Positions 47,272-55,976 of a stretch of 64,000 bases of DNA are shown one piece after another. Source of the stretch: Aquabacter spiritensis. GTDB taxonomy: Bacteria > Pseudomonadota > Alphaproteobacteria > Rhizobiales > Xanthobacteraceae. A program made the translations under genes and the position numbers. The stretch lies in contig NZ_SMAI01000005.1 in assembly GCF_004346185.1 (NCBI RefSeq), positions 248,001 to 312,000 of the forward strand, given 5' to 3'. The notes beneath the pieces are model-generated. The model saw only the letters and a program-made list of their open reading frames with translations, searched no databases and was not told where the DNA came from. Numbering within the stretch: the stretch's first letter is position 1; the number at the start of each line of letters is the position of its first letter.

Positions 47272-47925
47272 ATGTCGGCTTCCATGGCGCCACGCGGACG
47301 ACCTCGGGCCTTCGATCGCGAGGCCGCGCTAGGCGCCGCGATGGAGCTGTTCTGGCTGAAAGGCTACACCGCGACGTCGCTGACCGAATTGTGCGGCGCG
47401 ATGGGCATCAATGCCCCGAGCCTGTACGCCGCCTTCGGCAGCAAGGAGGCGCTTTATCAGTCCGCCCTCGCTTTCTATGCCGAGCGCGCGACCCCGCTCA
47501 TCTGGGGACGGCTCGATGAGATCCCGACCGCGCGGGCGGCCATCGCGGACATGCTGATGGCGTCCGCCGCCGCCCTTCCCGGTGGCGCGAAGCCGGCCGG
47601 CTGCATGGTCACGCTCTCGAATGTCGGACAGGAAGGCGAAGGCCGCCTCGGCGCTTTGGTGCAGAAGGCACGCAGCGACGGGCTGGCTCTCGTGGCCGCC
47701 CGCATCGCACGGGCCATCGCGGAGGGCGAACTGCCCGCATCCGTCGACGCCGAAAGCCTGGCGCGCTTTTACACCTGCGTGCAGCAGGGCATGTCGATCC
47801 AGGCGCGCGACGGGGCGAGCCGGGCCGAACTCGAAGCGATCGCCCGTACCGCAATGGCGGCCTGGCCGGGCGTCACCTCGCCGGAAGAAGCACGCTCCGC
47901 GCCTCTTGCGCCTCTTGTGCGATGA
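47272..47925 (+). CDS. TetR/AcrR-family repressor
   Basis: A 217-residue regulator. The DNA-binding domain is RGRPRAFDREAALGAAMELF, then WLKGYTATSLTELCGAMGIN and APSLYAAFGSKEALY, typical of the AcrR/NemR branch. The ligand domain contains GCMVTLSNVGQEGEGRLGALV; the conserved Cys there recalls NemR-like electrophile sensors, though this is only a suggestion. It is divergent from an SDR. Its last 53 nt overlap the convergent LysR gene. Confidence 0.9.
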   Translation: MSASMAPRGRPRAFDREAALGAAMELFWLKGYTATSLTELCGAMGINAPSLYAAFGSKEALYQSALAFYAERATPLIWGRLDEIPTARAAIADMLMASAAALPGGAKPAGCMVTLSNVGQEGEGRLGALVQKARSDGLALVAARIARAIAEGELPASVDAESLARFYTCVQQGMSIQARDGASRAELEAIARTAMAAWPGVTSPEEARSAPLAPLVR

Positions 47926-48781
47926 AGTCCGCCGCCACGCGCACCCGTGCGAGCGTGCGCGTGTCGGCATGGGTGATGAGCCAGAAGGTGCGCGTCAATT
48001 CGACCTCGCCGGCGAGAACCGGGGCCAGGCCGGGTTCGGCATCGGCCATGAAGCAGGGCAGGATCGCCAGCCCGGCGCCGGCGCGCGCCGCCATGAACTG
48101 CGCCACCAGGCTGGAGCTCTTTACGCGCGGGCGCAGATCCTTGGAGACCAAGGGCAGATAATCGAGCTCCGGCGCATAGAGCAGTTCGTCGACATAGGAG
48201 ATGAAGGTGTGGCGCGCCAGCGTCGCCCTGTTTTCGACCGGCCCGTGCGCGGCGAGATAGGACGGCGCGGCATAAAGGCCGAGACGGTAGTCCGTCAATT
48301 TCTTGGCATGGAGCCGACCCTGGTTCGGACGGCTCAGCGAGATCGCAATGTCGGCCTCGCGCTTGGTTAGGTTGAACAGGCGGGGCATGGCGAGGAATTG
48401 CACCTCGAGGGCCGGATGCTGCGCCGCGAGGCGCCCCATGCGCGGCGCGAGAAAGAAGGTCCCGAACCCATCGGGCGCGCCGATCCGCACGGTGCCCGCC
48501 GCGCCGAGATCGGCCCCACCGATCTCCTGGCGCGCCGCCGAGGCCAGCGTCTCCATCGCTTCCGCCGAGACGAGCAGCCGCTCTCCCGGCGCGGTGAGCA
48601 CATAGCCGCCCGGCTGACGGTCGAACAGCTTCGCCCCGAGCATGCGCTCCAGCGCGCCGATGCGGCGGCCGACGGTGGAATGCTCGACGCCGAGCTGGCG
48701 CGCGGCCAGCGTGAGCTTCCCCGCCCGCGCGACGGCAAGGAAGAAGCGCAAATCGGACCATTCGAAATCCGTCGCCGTCAT
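47873..48781 (-). CDS. LysR-family transcriptional regulator
   Basis: A 302-residue LysR protein. The N-terminal helix-turn-helix is WSDLRFFLAVARAGKLTLAA, RQLGVEHSTVGRRIGALERM and LGAKLFDRQPGGYVLT. The effector domain has VRIGAPDGFGTFFLAPRMG and SYVDELLYAPELDYLPL. The second half shows the AGAGLAILPCFMAD pattern. It is divergent from mmsA across 112 nt, so it may regulate the valine-degradation genes. Its 3' end overlaps the TetR gene by 53 nt on the opposite strand. Confidence 0.9.
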   Translation of the reverse strand: MTATDFEWSDLRFFLAVARAGKLTLAARQLGVEHSTVGRRIGALERMLGAKLFDRQPGGYVLTAPGERLLVSAEAMETLASAARQEIGGADLGAAGTVRIGAPDGFGTFFLAPRMGRLAAQHPALEVQFLAMPRLFNLTKREADIAISLSRPNQGRLHAKKLTDYRLGLYAAPSYLAAHGPVENRATLARHTFISYVDELLYAPELDYLPLVSKDLRPRVKSSSLVAQFMAARAGAGLAILPCFMADAEPGLAPVLAGEVELTRTFWLITHADTRTLARVRVAADFIAQEAQEARSVLLPAR

Positions 48782-48893
48782 GGAGATTTACGCACACTCA
48801 CCGTGCAAGAATTGATCTGGATGTGCAGAAAACCATAGGCCATTGTGCCGGCCAACGGAAAATCAACCGAAACGCCCTCAGGGAGACGCCACA

Positions 48894-50390
48894 ATGCGCG
48901 AGATCGGCCATTTCATCGGCGGCAAGCACGTGCCCGGCACGTCCGGCCGGCATTCCGACGTCTTCCAGCCTATGACCGGCGAAGTGGTGGCGCGTGTCGC
49001 CCTCGCCTCCTCGGAGGAGGTGCGGGCCGCGATCGAGAATGCCGCTGCCGCACAACCGGCCTGGGCCGCGACCAATCCGCAGCGGCGCGCCCGCGTGATG
49101 ATGAAGTTCCTCGAATTGGTCCAGCGCGACTATGACGCGCTCGCCGAGCTTCTCGCCCGCGAGCACGGCAAGACCATTCCCGACGCCAAAGGGGACATCC
49201 AGCGCGGTCTCGAAGTCATCGAATTCGCCTGCGGCGTGCCGCACCTCCTGAAGGGCGAGTTCACCGACGGCGCGGGCCCGGGCATCGACGTCTATTCGAT
49301 GCGCCAGCCGCTCGGCGTGGTGGCGGGGATCACCCCGTTCAATTTCCCGGCCATGATCCCGATGTGGAAGTTCGGTCCGGCCATCGCCTGCGGCAATGCC
49401 TTCATCCTGAAACCGTCCGAGCGCGATCCCGGCGTGCCCATGCGGCTCGCCGAACTGATGATGGAAGCCGGCCTGCCGGCGGGCATCCTCAATGTGGTGA
49501 ACGGCGACAAGGTCGCGGTCGACGGCATTCTCGACGATCCCGACATCCAGGCCGTCGGCTTCGTCGGCTCCTCCGCCATCGCCCAATACATCTATGCGCG
49601 GGCGGCGGCGACGGGGAAGCGCTGCCAGGGCTTCGGCGGGGCCAAGAACCACATGATCGTCATGCCCGACGCCGACATGGACCAGGCCGTCGATGCGCTG
49701 ATCGGCGCCGGCTACGGCTCGGCCGGCGAGCGCTGCATGGCGATTTCCGTCGCCGTGCCCGTGGGCGAAGCGGCGGCGGAAAGGCTGATGGAAAAGCTGA
49801 TCCCCCGCGTCGAGGGCCTGAAGATCGGCCCCTCCACCGACGTCACCGCCGATTTCGGCCCCCTCGTCACCCGCGAGGCGCTCGCGCGCGTCACCGATTA
49901 TGTGGATATCGGCGTCAAGGAAGGCGCGAAGCTGGTGGTCGACGGGCGCGGCTTCAAGCTCCAGGGCTATGAGAACGGCTTCTATATGGGCGGCTGCCTG
50001 TTCGACCATGTGACGCCCGACATGCGCATCTACAAGGAAGAGATCTTCGGCCCGGTCCTCTCCGTGGTGCGGGCCAAGGATTACAAGGAGGCGCTGCGGC
50101 TCCCCACCGAGCACGAATACGGCAATGGCGTCGCCATCTTCACCCGCGACGGCGATGCCGCCCGTGACTTCGCCTCCAAGGTGAATGTCGGCATGGTCGG
50201 CATCAATGTGCCGATCCCGGTGCCGATCGCCTACCACACCTTCGGCGGCTGGAAACGCTCGGGCTTCGGCGACCTCAACCAGCACGGCCCGGACGGCATC
50301 CGCTTCTATACCAAGACCAAGACCGTCACCTCGCGCTGGCCATCCGGCGTGAAGGACGGCGCGGAGTTCGTCATCCCCACCATGGGGTGA
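48894..50390 (+). CDS. mmsA: CoA-acylating methylmalonate-semialdehyde dehydrogenase
   Basis: A 498-residue ALDH-superfamily enzyme that turns methylmalonate semialdehyde into propionyl-CoA with NAD and CoA. MmsA hallmarks are REIGHFIGGKHVPGTSGRHS at the start, ITPFNFPAMIPMWKFGPAIA, GFVGSSAIAQYIYARAAATG, the loop FGGAKNHMIVMPDADMDQA and the catalytic Cys in GSAGERCMAIS. The AGGGAGA site precedes the ATG at 48894. It starts the valine/isobutyrate operon. Its stop codon overlaps the GTG of a PIN-domain remnant. Confidence 0.95.
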   Translation: MREIGHFIGGKHVPGTSGRHSDVFQPMTGEVVARVALASSEEVRAAIENAAAAQPAWAATNPQRRARVMMKFLELVQRDYDALAELLAREHGKTIPDAKGDIQRGLEVIEFACGVPHLLKGEFTDGAGPGIDVYSMRQPLGVVAGITPFNFPAMIPMWKFGPAIACGNAFILKPSERDPGVPMRLAELMMEAGLPAGILNVVNGDKVAVDGILDDPDIQAVGFVGSSAIAQYIYARAAATGKRCQGFGGAKNHMIVMPDADMDQAVDALIGAGYGSAGERCMAISVAVPVGEAAAERLMEKLIPRVEGLKIGPSTDVTADFGPLVTREALARVTDYVDIGVKEGAKLVVDGRGFKLQGYENGFYMGGCLFDHVTPDMRIYKEEIFGPVLSVVRAKDYKEALRLPTEHEYGNGVAIFTRDGDAARDFASKVNVGMVGINVPIPVPIAYHTFGGWKRSGFGDLNQHGPDGIRFYTKTKTVTSRWPSGVKDGAEFVIPTMG

Positions 50391-50788
50391 TCTTCTTGCG
50401 GACGGGTCTCGTGGAGGAAGACACAACGCTCGCCGAATCATTGGCTTCGTCTGGTCACGACCTCATCGCGCCATCGCTGATTCAGACCGAGGTGGCCAAC
50501 GCCCTTTGGAAGAAGAAGCGCAAAGGAGCCATCGACCTGGAGGGTGCGCAGCGGGTCTGTGACCACCTTCCCGGCTTCTTCAAGGAGCTGATCGCCGTGG
50601 AACCGCTGCTGCAGCACGCCATCACACTGTCCTTCGCATACGATCACACAATCTATGATTGCATCTATCTGAGCCTCGCCCATCGCAGGAAATGCCCGCT
50701 GGTGACGGCGGACCGCCGCCTGGCCGACAAGGTGCAGGGCCACCCTTTGACACCCAAAGTCCTTCACCTCTCCCAATGGCAGCCTTGA
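50387..50788 (+). pseudogene. PIN-domain (VapC-like) protein lacking its N-terminal catalytic strand
   Basis: A 133-residue frame with the body of a PIN nuclease: HDLIAPSLIQTEVANALWKK (second acidic residue), DHTIYDCIYLSLAHRRKCPL and VTADRRLADKV (the later acids). The first strand that normally carries the leading catalytic Asp (M-x-x-D-x-S type) is missing: the protein opens MIFLRTGLVEED directly at the mmsA stop overlap. No VapB antitoxin gene is adjacent. GC content is lower than in the flanking genes. I read it as a toxin remnant, but it could still be translated by coupling to mmsA. Confidence 0.7.
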
Positions 50789-50789
50789 G

Positions 50790-51932
50790 ATGTTCGAGCT
50801 CTCCGAGGACCAAGTCGCGATCAGGGACATGGCGCGGGATTTCGCCCGCGCGGAGATCGCGCCTCATGCCGGGCAATGGGACGAGGAACAGGTGTTCCCC
50901 ATCCCCACCTTCCGCGCCGCCGCCGCGCTCGGCATGGGCGGGATCTATGTGCGCGAGGATGTCGGGGGATCGGGCCTGACCCGGCTGGACGCGGCGCTGA
51001 TCTTCGAGGCGCTCGCCACCGGCTGCCCAGCCACCTCCGCCTTCCTGTCCATCCACAACATGGCCGCCTGGATGATCGACCGGTTCGGCGGAGACGAACT
51101 GCGCCGCCGCCTGCTGCCGAAGCTCTGCACCATGGAGCACATCGCCGCCTATTGCCTGACCGAGCCCGGCGCCGGCTCGGACGCCGCGGCCCTGAAGACC
51201 CGCGCGGTGCGGGACGGCGACCATTATGTCCTCGACGGCCAGAAGCAGTTCATTTCCGGTGCCGGCGCCGCCGACCTGTATGTCGTGATGGCGCGGACCG
51301 GCGGACCGGGCGCCGGCGGGGTCTCCGCGATCGTCGTGGAAGCGGGAACGCCGGGCCTCTCCTTCGGCGCCAACGAGAAGAAAATGGGCTGGAAGGTGCA
51401 GCCGACCCGCGCGGTGATCTTCGAGACTTGCCGCGTGCCGGTCGCGAACCGCATCGGCGCCGAGGGCGACGGCTTCCGCTTCGCGATGGCGGGGCTCGAC
51501 GGCGGCCGCCTCAACATCGCCGCCTGCTCGCTCGGCGGCGCCCAGGCCGCCTTCGACAAGGCCGTCGCCTATCTCGGCGCCCGCACGGCCTTCGGCAAGA
51601 CGCTCAACGCCTTCCAGGCGCTGCAATTCCGCCTCGCCGACATGGAGACCGAGCTGGAAGTGGCGCGCACCTTCCTCTGGCGCGCCGCCGCCGCGTTGGA
51701 CAAAGCGGACCCGCAGGCGACGCGGCTCTGCGCGATGGCCAAGCGGCACGTCACCGATGCCGGCTTCGAGGTCGCGAACCAGGCGCTGCAATTGCATGGC
51801 GGCTACGGCTATCTCGCCGATTACGGGATCGAGAAGATCGTGCGCGATCTGCGCGTGCACCAGATCCTGGAAGGCACCAACGAAATCATGCGGGTAATCA
51901 TCGCGCGCGCGCTGGTCGAACGGAAAAACTGA
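50790..51932 (+). CDS. acyl-CoA dehydrogenase, isobutyryl-CoA dehydrogenase type
   Basis: A 380-residue flavoenzyme. FAD/substrate segments are AAYCLTEPGAGSDAAALKT and DGQKQFISGAGAADLYVVMA; the C-terminal part has QLHGGYGYLADYGIEKIVRD and the catalytic glutamate in HQILEGTNEIMRVIIA. The sequence SAFLSIHNMAAWMIDRFG and its position between mmsA and mmsB favour isobutyryl-CoA (valine pathway), making methacrylyl-CoA. The ATG at 50790 is one base after the PIN-remnant stop and no clear Shine-Dalgarno is seen. The enoyl-CoA hydratase and 3-hydroxyisobutyryl-CoA hydrolase of the pathway are not in the window. Confidence 0.88.
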   Translation: MFELSEDQVAIRDMARDFARAEIAPHAGQWDEEQVFPIPTFRAAAALGMGGIYVREDVGGSGLTRLDAALIFEALATGCPATSAFLSIHNMAAWMIDRFGGDELRRRLLPKLCTMEHIAAYCLTEPGAGSDAAALKTRAVRDGDHYVLDGQKQFISGAGAADLYVVMARTGGPGAGGVSAIVVEAGTPGLSFGANEKKMGWKVQPTRAVIFETCRVPVANRIGAEGDGFRFAMAGLDGGRLNIAACSLGGAQAAFDKAVAYLGARTAFGKTLNAFQALQFRLADMETELEVARTFLWRAAAALDKADPQATRLCAMAKRHVTDAGFEVANQALQLHGGYGYLADYGIEKIVRDLRVHQILEGTNEIMRVIIARALVERKN

Positions 51933-51955
51933 AATCAAATCAAGGGGAGGCGTTC

Positions 51956-52837
51956 ATGGCCAAAATCGGCTTCATCGGGCTCGGAAACATGGGCGCACCC
52001 ATGGCGGCCAACCTCGCCAAGGCGGGGCACGCGGTGATCGGGTTCGACCTTTCGCCTGCTGCGCTGGAGGCCGCGCGGGCCAAGGGCGTCGCGATCGCGG
52101 CCACCGCCGCCGAGGCGGTCGCGGATGCGGAGATCGTCGTCACCATGCTGCCCAGCGGCAAGCATGTGATGGCGGTCACGCCGGAACTGTTCGCCGCCGC
52201 ACAACCGGGGACGCTGTTCATCGACAGTTCCACCATCGACGTCGCCTCGGCCCGCGCCTTCCATGACGCGGCGGTGGCCGCCGGCCATGCGAGCCTCGAC
52301 GCCCCGGTCTCCGGCGGCGTGGGCGGGGCGGAGGCCGCCACGCTGACCTTCATGTGCGGCGGCGCCGCGGCGGCCTTCGCCACGGCCGAACCGATCCTCG
52401 CGGCAATGGGCAAGAAGATCGTCCATTGCGGCGAGGCCGGCGCCGGACAGGCGGCGAAGATCTGCAACAATATGATCCTCGGCATCTCCATGATCGGGGT
52501 GTGCGAGGCCTTCGTGCTGGCCGAAAAGCTCGGCCTGTCGCATCAGGCGCTCTATGACGTCGCCTCGACCTCATCGGGACAATGCTGGTCGCTGACCACC
52601 TATTGCCCGGTGCCCGGCCCGGTGCCGGCGAGCCCGGCCAACCGGGATTACCGGCCGGGATTTTCCGCCGCTTTGATGCTGAAGGATCTGAAGCTGTCGC
52701 AGGAGGCGGCGGAGCAGGCCGGCGCACCGACCGCGCTCGGCGCCGCCGCGACCGCGCTCTATGCCGCGTTCGAGGCCGACGGCCATGCCGGAAAAGACTT
52801 TTCCGGCATCATCGAATGGGTGCGCACCCGAACCTGA
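51956..52837 (+). CDS. mmsB: 3-hydroxyisobutyrate dehydrogenase
   Basis: A 293-residue NAD-dependent enzyme that oxidises 3-hydroxyisobutyrate to methylmalonate semialdehyde, the MmsA substrate. Rossmann motif IGFIGLGNMGAPMAANLAK, substrate motif DAPVSGGVGGAEAATLTFM, catalytic Lys in AGAGQAAKICNNMILGISM and the HIBADH-specific SSGQCWSLTTYCPVPGPVP are all present. AAGGGGAGG precedes the ATG. It completes the mmsA - acyl-CoA dehydrogenase - mmsB unit and is convergent with the CobW-type gene. Confidence 0.95.
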   Translation: MAKIGFIGLGNMGAPMAANLAKAGHAVIGFDLSPAALEAARAKGVAIAATAAEAVADAEIVVTMLPSGKHVMAVTPELFAAAQPGTLFIDSSTIDVASARAFHDAAVAAGHASLDAPVSGGVGGAEAATLTFMCGGAAAAFATAEPILAAMGKKIVHCGEAGAGQAAKICNNMILGISMIGVCEAFVLAEKLGLSHQALYDVASTSSGQCWSLTTYCPVPGPVPASPANRDYRPGFSAALMLKDLKLSQEAAEQAGAPTALGAAATALYAAFEADGHAGKDFSGIIEWVRTRT

Positions 52838-52864
52838 CAAGCGCCGCGCGGGCGGCGAAGCCGA

Positions 52865-53935
52865 TCAGGCGGCGCAGGCGAGAAAGCCTTGCTCGAGCTT
52901 GGGCGCGTCGAGATGGCGGCCGATGAAGACGATGCGGCTCAGCCGCTCCTCGTCGGGCTTCCATGGGCGCTGGTGGTCCCCGTCCAGGATCATGTGGACG
53001 CCCTGGAAGACGAAGCGCAGCGGGTCGTCCTTGAACGACAGGATGCCCTTGGACCGCAGAATGTTCACCCCCTCGCGGGCGACCAGCTCCTGGACCCAGG
53101 GGAAGAATTTGTCGGGGTCCAAAGGCTGCTCCACGGCGAAGGAGACCGACTGCATCTCCTCGTCGTGATAGTGCTTCAGCCCGCCCGCGTGCTGTGCGTG
53201 GTCATGGTGGCTGTGATCATGCCCGTGGGCGTGATCGTGGTCACAGCCGCAATCCGGCCCATGCGCATGATGATGATGCTCGTCCTCCTCCAGGAAGGCG
53301 GGTTCGAGCGCGAGGATGCGGTCGAGATCGAACGCCCCCTGGTTCAGGACCTTGTCGATCGCGACCGCGGACTTCTGCGTGCGGTGCAGCCGGGCATAGG
53401 GGTTGATGGCGCGGATGCGGCCTTCGACCTCGGCAAGCTCGGCCGGGGTGACGAGGTCGGTCTTGTTGAGGAGGATCACGTCGGCAAAGGCGATCTGGTT
53501 CTTCGCCTCGGGCGCGTCCTTCAGCCGGTCGGTCAGCCATTTGGCGTCGGCGACCGTCACGACGGCGTCGAGCTTGACGCGCGCACCCATCTCCTCGTCG
53601 ACGAAGAAGGTCTGGGCGACGGGCGCGGGATCGGCAAGGCCCGTGGTCTCGACGATGATGCCGTCGAACCCGCCTTTGCGGCGCATCAATCCGTCGATGA
53701 TGCGGATCAGGTCGCCGCGCACCGTGCAGCAGACGCAGCCATTGTTCATCTCGAACACTTCCTCGTCGGCGCCCACGACGAGGTCGTTGTCGATGCCGAT
53801 CTCGCCGAACTCGTTGACGATGACGGCGAATTTTTTGCCGTGCGGCTCGGAGAGGATGCGGTTGAGCAAAGTGGTCTTTCCCGCGCCGAGATAGCCGGTG
53901 AGCACGGTGACGGGGATCTTCTGGGTCTCAGACAT
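52865..53935 (-). CDS. COG0523/CobW-family GTPase with His-rich metal-binding loop, likely zinc chaperone
   Basis: A 356-residue G3E GTPase. Walker A is [17 protein letters not shown], the invariant metal-binding Cys-x-Cys-Cys is in [13 protein letters not shown], Walker B region is [15 protein letters not shown] and the base-specificity motif is LLNKTDLV. Residues about 215-258 are a His/Asp-rich stretch ([27 protein letters not shown]). The C-terminal CobW_C domain follows. Its place downstream of znuA points to zinc allocation, as in ZagA/ZigA-type proteins, rather than cobalamin synthesis. It is the last gene of the zinc operon, 76 nt after znuA. Confidence 0.9.
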   Translation of the reverse strand: MSETQKIPVTVLTGYLGAGKTTLLNRILSEPHGKKFAVIVNEFGEIGIDNDLVVGADEEVFEMNNGCVCCTVRGDLIRIIDGLMRRKGGFDGIIVETTGLADPAPVAQTFFVDEEMGARVKLDAVVTVADAKWLTDRLKDAPEAKNQIAFADVILLNKTDLVTPAELAEVEGRIRAINPYARLHRTQKSAVAIDKVLNQGAFDLDRILALEPAFLEEDEHHHHAHGPDCGCDHDHAHGHDHSHHDHAQHAGGLKHYHDEEMQSVSFAVEQPLDPDKFFPWVQELVAREGVNILRSKGILSFKDDPLRFVFQGVHMILDGDHQRPWKPDEERLSRIVFIGRHLDAPKLEQGFLACAA

Positions 53936-53956
53936 GGGACACTCCGGGCGGACGTC

Positions 53957-53988
53957 GGCCCCGCTCCGGACCAGCCGGAAACGGGGCC
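53957..53988 (-). other. long stem-loop between znuA and the CobW-type gene
   Basis: GGCCCCG (53957-53963) pairs with CGGGGCC (53982-53988), and inside it TCCGG (53965-53969) pairs with CCGGA (53975-53979) around loop ACCAG. There is no T-run on the minus strand after it. It may stabilise the znuA message or reduce expression of the GTPase gene. Confidence 0.5.
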
Positions 53989-54011
53989 GATAAGACGTGA
54001 CGCAAAGCGGA

Positions 54012-54977
54012 TCAGCTGGTCAGCGCACCCGACAGCTCCCGCACATTGCTGCGCATCATGTCGATGTAGGTAGGCGCCGGGCCTTTGTCATCCGAGAGCG
54101 CATCCGAATAGAGCGTGCCGCCGACCTTCGCACCGCTTTCCTTGGCGATCCGATCCACCAGCTTGGGATTTGTGACGTTCTCGAGGAACACCGCCGGCAC
54201 CTTCTGCGCCTTGATCTGGCGGATGATGCGGCCGACATCCTTGGCCGAGGCCTCGGTCTCGGTCGAGACCCCCTCGGGCGCGAGCAGCTTCACGCCATAG
54301 GCGTCGCCGAAATAGCCGAAGGCATCGTGGGAGGTGATGATGATGCGCCGATCCGCCGGAATAGCGGCGATCGCCGCCTTGACCTGCGCATCGAGCGCGT
54401 CGAGCTTGGCGAGATAGGCGGCGGCATTGGCGTCGTAGACCGTGGTGCCCGCGGGGTCGGCGGCATTCAGGGCATCTCGGATATTGGTCACATAGATCTT
54501 GGCATTGGCGATCGACTGCCAGGCATGCGGGTCGATCGGCCCGTGATCATGGGCGTGCGCCTTGCTCTTGTGTTTATGCCCGTGATCGTCGTCCTCCTGC
54601 GGTTCGCTCGCCGTGCGCTCGCGCGGGCTGATCCCCTTCGTCGCCACGATCACTTTGGCCTTCGAGCCGGAGGCCTTGATCAGCCGGTCGATCCAGCCTT
54701 CGAACCCGAGCCCGTTGACGAAGACGAGCTTGGCGGCCGCCACTTTCTTCGCGTCGGCGGGGGTCGGTTGATAGACATGGCTGTCGCCGTTGGGGCCGAC
54801 GATCGTCGTCAGCGCGATGCGGTCGCCACCGACATTCCTCACAAAATCGCCGAGGATCGAGAAGGAAGCGACGACCGGGACCTTGTCTTGCGGGGCCGGA
54901 GCGGACGGCTGGGCCAGGCCCGGGCCGCTGGCGAGGGCCAGCGCGGCGGCGGCGAGGAGGATACGGCGGGAAAGCAT
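54012..54977 (-). CDS. znuA: zinc ABC transporter substrate-binding protein
   Basis: A 321-residue cluster A-I receptor. The N-terminus [20 protein letters not shown] is a Sec signal. [40 protein letters not shown] (metal His), the His-rich loop [32 protein letters not shown] (metal His) and [15 protein letters not shown] (metal His) are in the usual order. The charged His loop favours zinc over manganese. It starts 11 nt after znuB. Confidence 0.92.
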   Translation of the reverse strand: MLSRRILLAAAALALASGPGLAQPSAPAPQDKVPVVASFSILGDFVRNVGGDRIALTTIVGPNGDSHVYQPTPADAKKVAAAKLVFVNGLGFEGWIDRLIKASGSKAKVIVATKGISPRERTASEPQEDDDHGHKHKSKAHAHDHGPIDPHAWQSIANAKIYVTNIRDALNAADPAGTTVYDANAAAYLAKLDALDAQVKAAIAAIPADRRIIITSHDAFGYFGDAYGVKLLAPEGVSTETEASAKDVGRIIRQIKAQKVPAVFLENVTNPKLVDRIAKESGAKVGGTLYSDALSDDKGPAPTYIDMMRSNVRELSGALTS

Positions 54978-54988
54978 GACTTTCTCCT

Positions 54989-55861
54989 TCAGGCTTCGAA
55001 ATGGCGCTGGGGGAAGCGGCGGGCGATCACCCCGCCGGCGGGACCGAACAGGACGGAGACGACGTAAGCGCCGCCCGCCACCAGGATGATGGCGGGACCG
55101 GAGGGCGCGCCGACATGGTAGGAGATGAGCAGGCCGGCAAAGCCGGAGACGAAGGCGATCGCGGTGGCGAGGCAGACCAGCGGCGTGAGATCGCGCACCC
55201 AGAAGCGCGCGGTCGCCGCCGGAAGCATCATGAGGCCGACCGCCAACAGCGTGCCGAGCGCGTGAAAGCCGCCGACCAGATTTAGAACGACCAGCGCGAG
55301 AAAGGCGATGTGGCTCGGCGCGCCGGCACGGCTGACCGAAGAGAGAAAGGCCGGGTCCACGCATTCCAGAACCAGCGGGCGCCAGATGACGGCCAGGGTG
55401 ACGAGGGTGAACGTCGCGATCCCGGCGACCAGATAGAGCGTGGGATCGTCGAGCCCGAGAACGGTGCCGAACAGCACATGGAGCAGATCGACGTTCGATC
55501 CCTTCACCGAAAGAATCATCACGCCGAGCGCCAGAGAGATCAGATAGAAGGCCGCCAGCGAGGCATCCTCCTTCAACTCGGTGGCGCGCGCCACGACGCC
55601 CGCCCCCACCGCGACGAACAGACCGGCCGCAAGACCTCCGAACGTCATGGCGAAAAGATCGAGGCCGGACACCAGGAACCCGATCGCGGCGCCGGGAAGG
55701 ATCGCATGGGCCATGGCGTCGCCGGTCAGGCTCATGCGCCGCAGCATGAGGAAGGCACCGACCGGCCCTGCCCCCAGCGCCAGGGCGAAGATGCCGACCA
55801 GCGCGCGGCGCATGAACTCGAACTCCGCGAAAGGCGCGATGAAGAGGTCCGTAAAGTTCAT
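54989..55861 (-). CDS. znuB: zinc ABC transporter permease
   Basis: A 290-residue ABC-3 permease with about eight membrane helices: EFMRRALVGIFALALGAGPVG, FLMLRRMSLTGDAMAHAILP (the ATPase-contact loop), LFGTVLGLDDPTLYLVAGIA and GLMMLPAATARFWVRDL. It lies between znuC (115 nt upstream) and znuA. The ATG at 55861 is the first good start; the frame is open upstream but without similarity. Confidence 0.92.
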   Translation of the reverse strand: MNFTDLFIAPFAEFEFMRRALVGIFALALGAGPVGAFLMLRRMSLTGDAMAHAILPGAAIGFLVSGLDLFAMTFGGLAAGLFVAVGAGVVARATELKEDASLAAFYLISLALGVMILSVKGSNVDLLHVLFGTVLGLDDPTLYLVAGIATFTLVTLAVIWRPLVLECVDPAFLSSVSRAGAPSHIAFLALVVLNLVGGFHALGTLLAVGLMMLPAATARFWVRDLTPLVCLATAIAFVSGFAGLLISYHVGAPSGPAIILVAGGAYVVSVLFGPAGGVIARRFPQRHFEA

Positions 55862-55976
55862 CGGGGTCCGATAGGTCTCCGCCTTCCCACCGCTGCGGCG
55901 GAGGAGGCGTGGTGAAAGCCGAGCGAGATCGGATCCGCCCCGCGGACCGCCGACCTGTCTCGAAACCTTGACTGGG

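Noticed and set aside
48782-48893. LysR-type binding site upstream of mmsA
   Set aside because: Two TGCA tetramers are visible but no convincing T-N11-A dyad, so regulation of mmsA by the LysR protein remains an inference.
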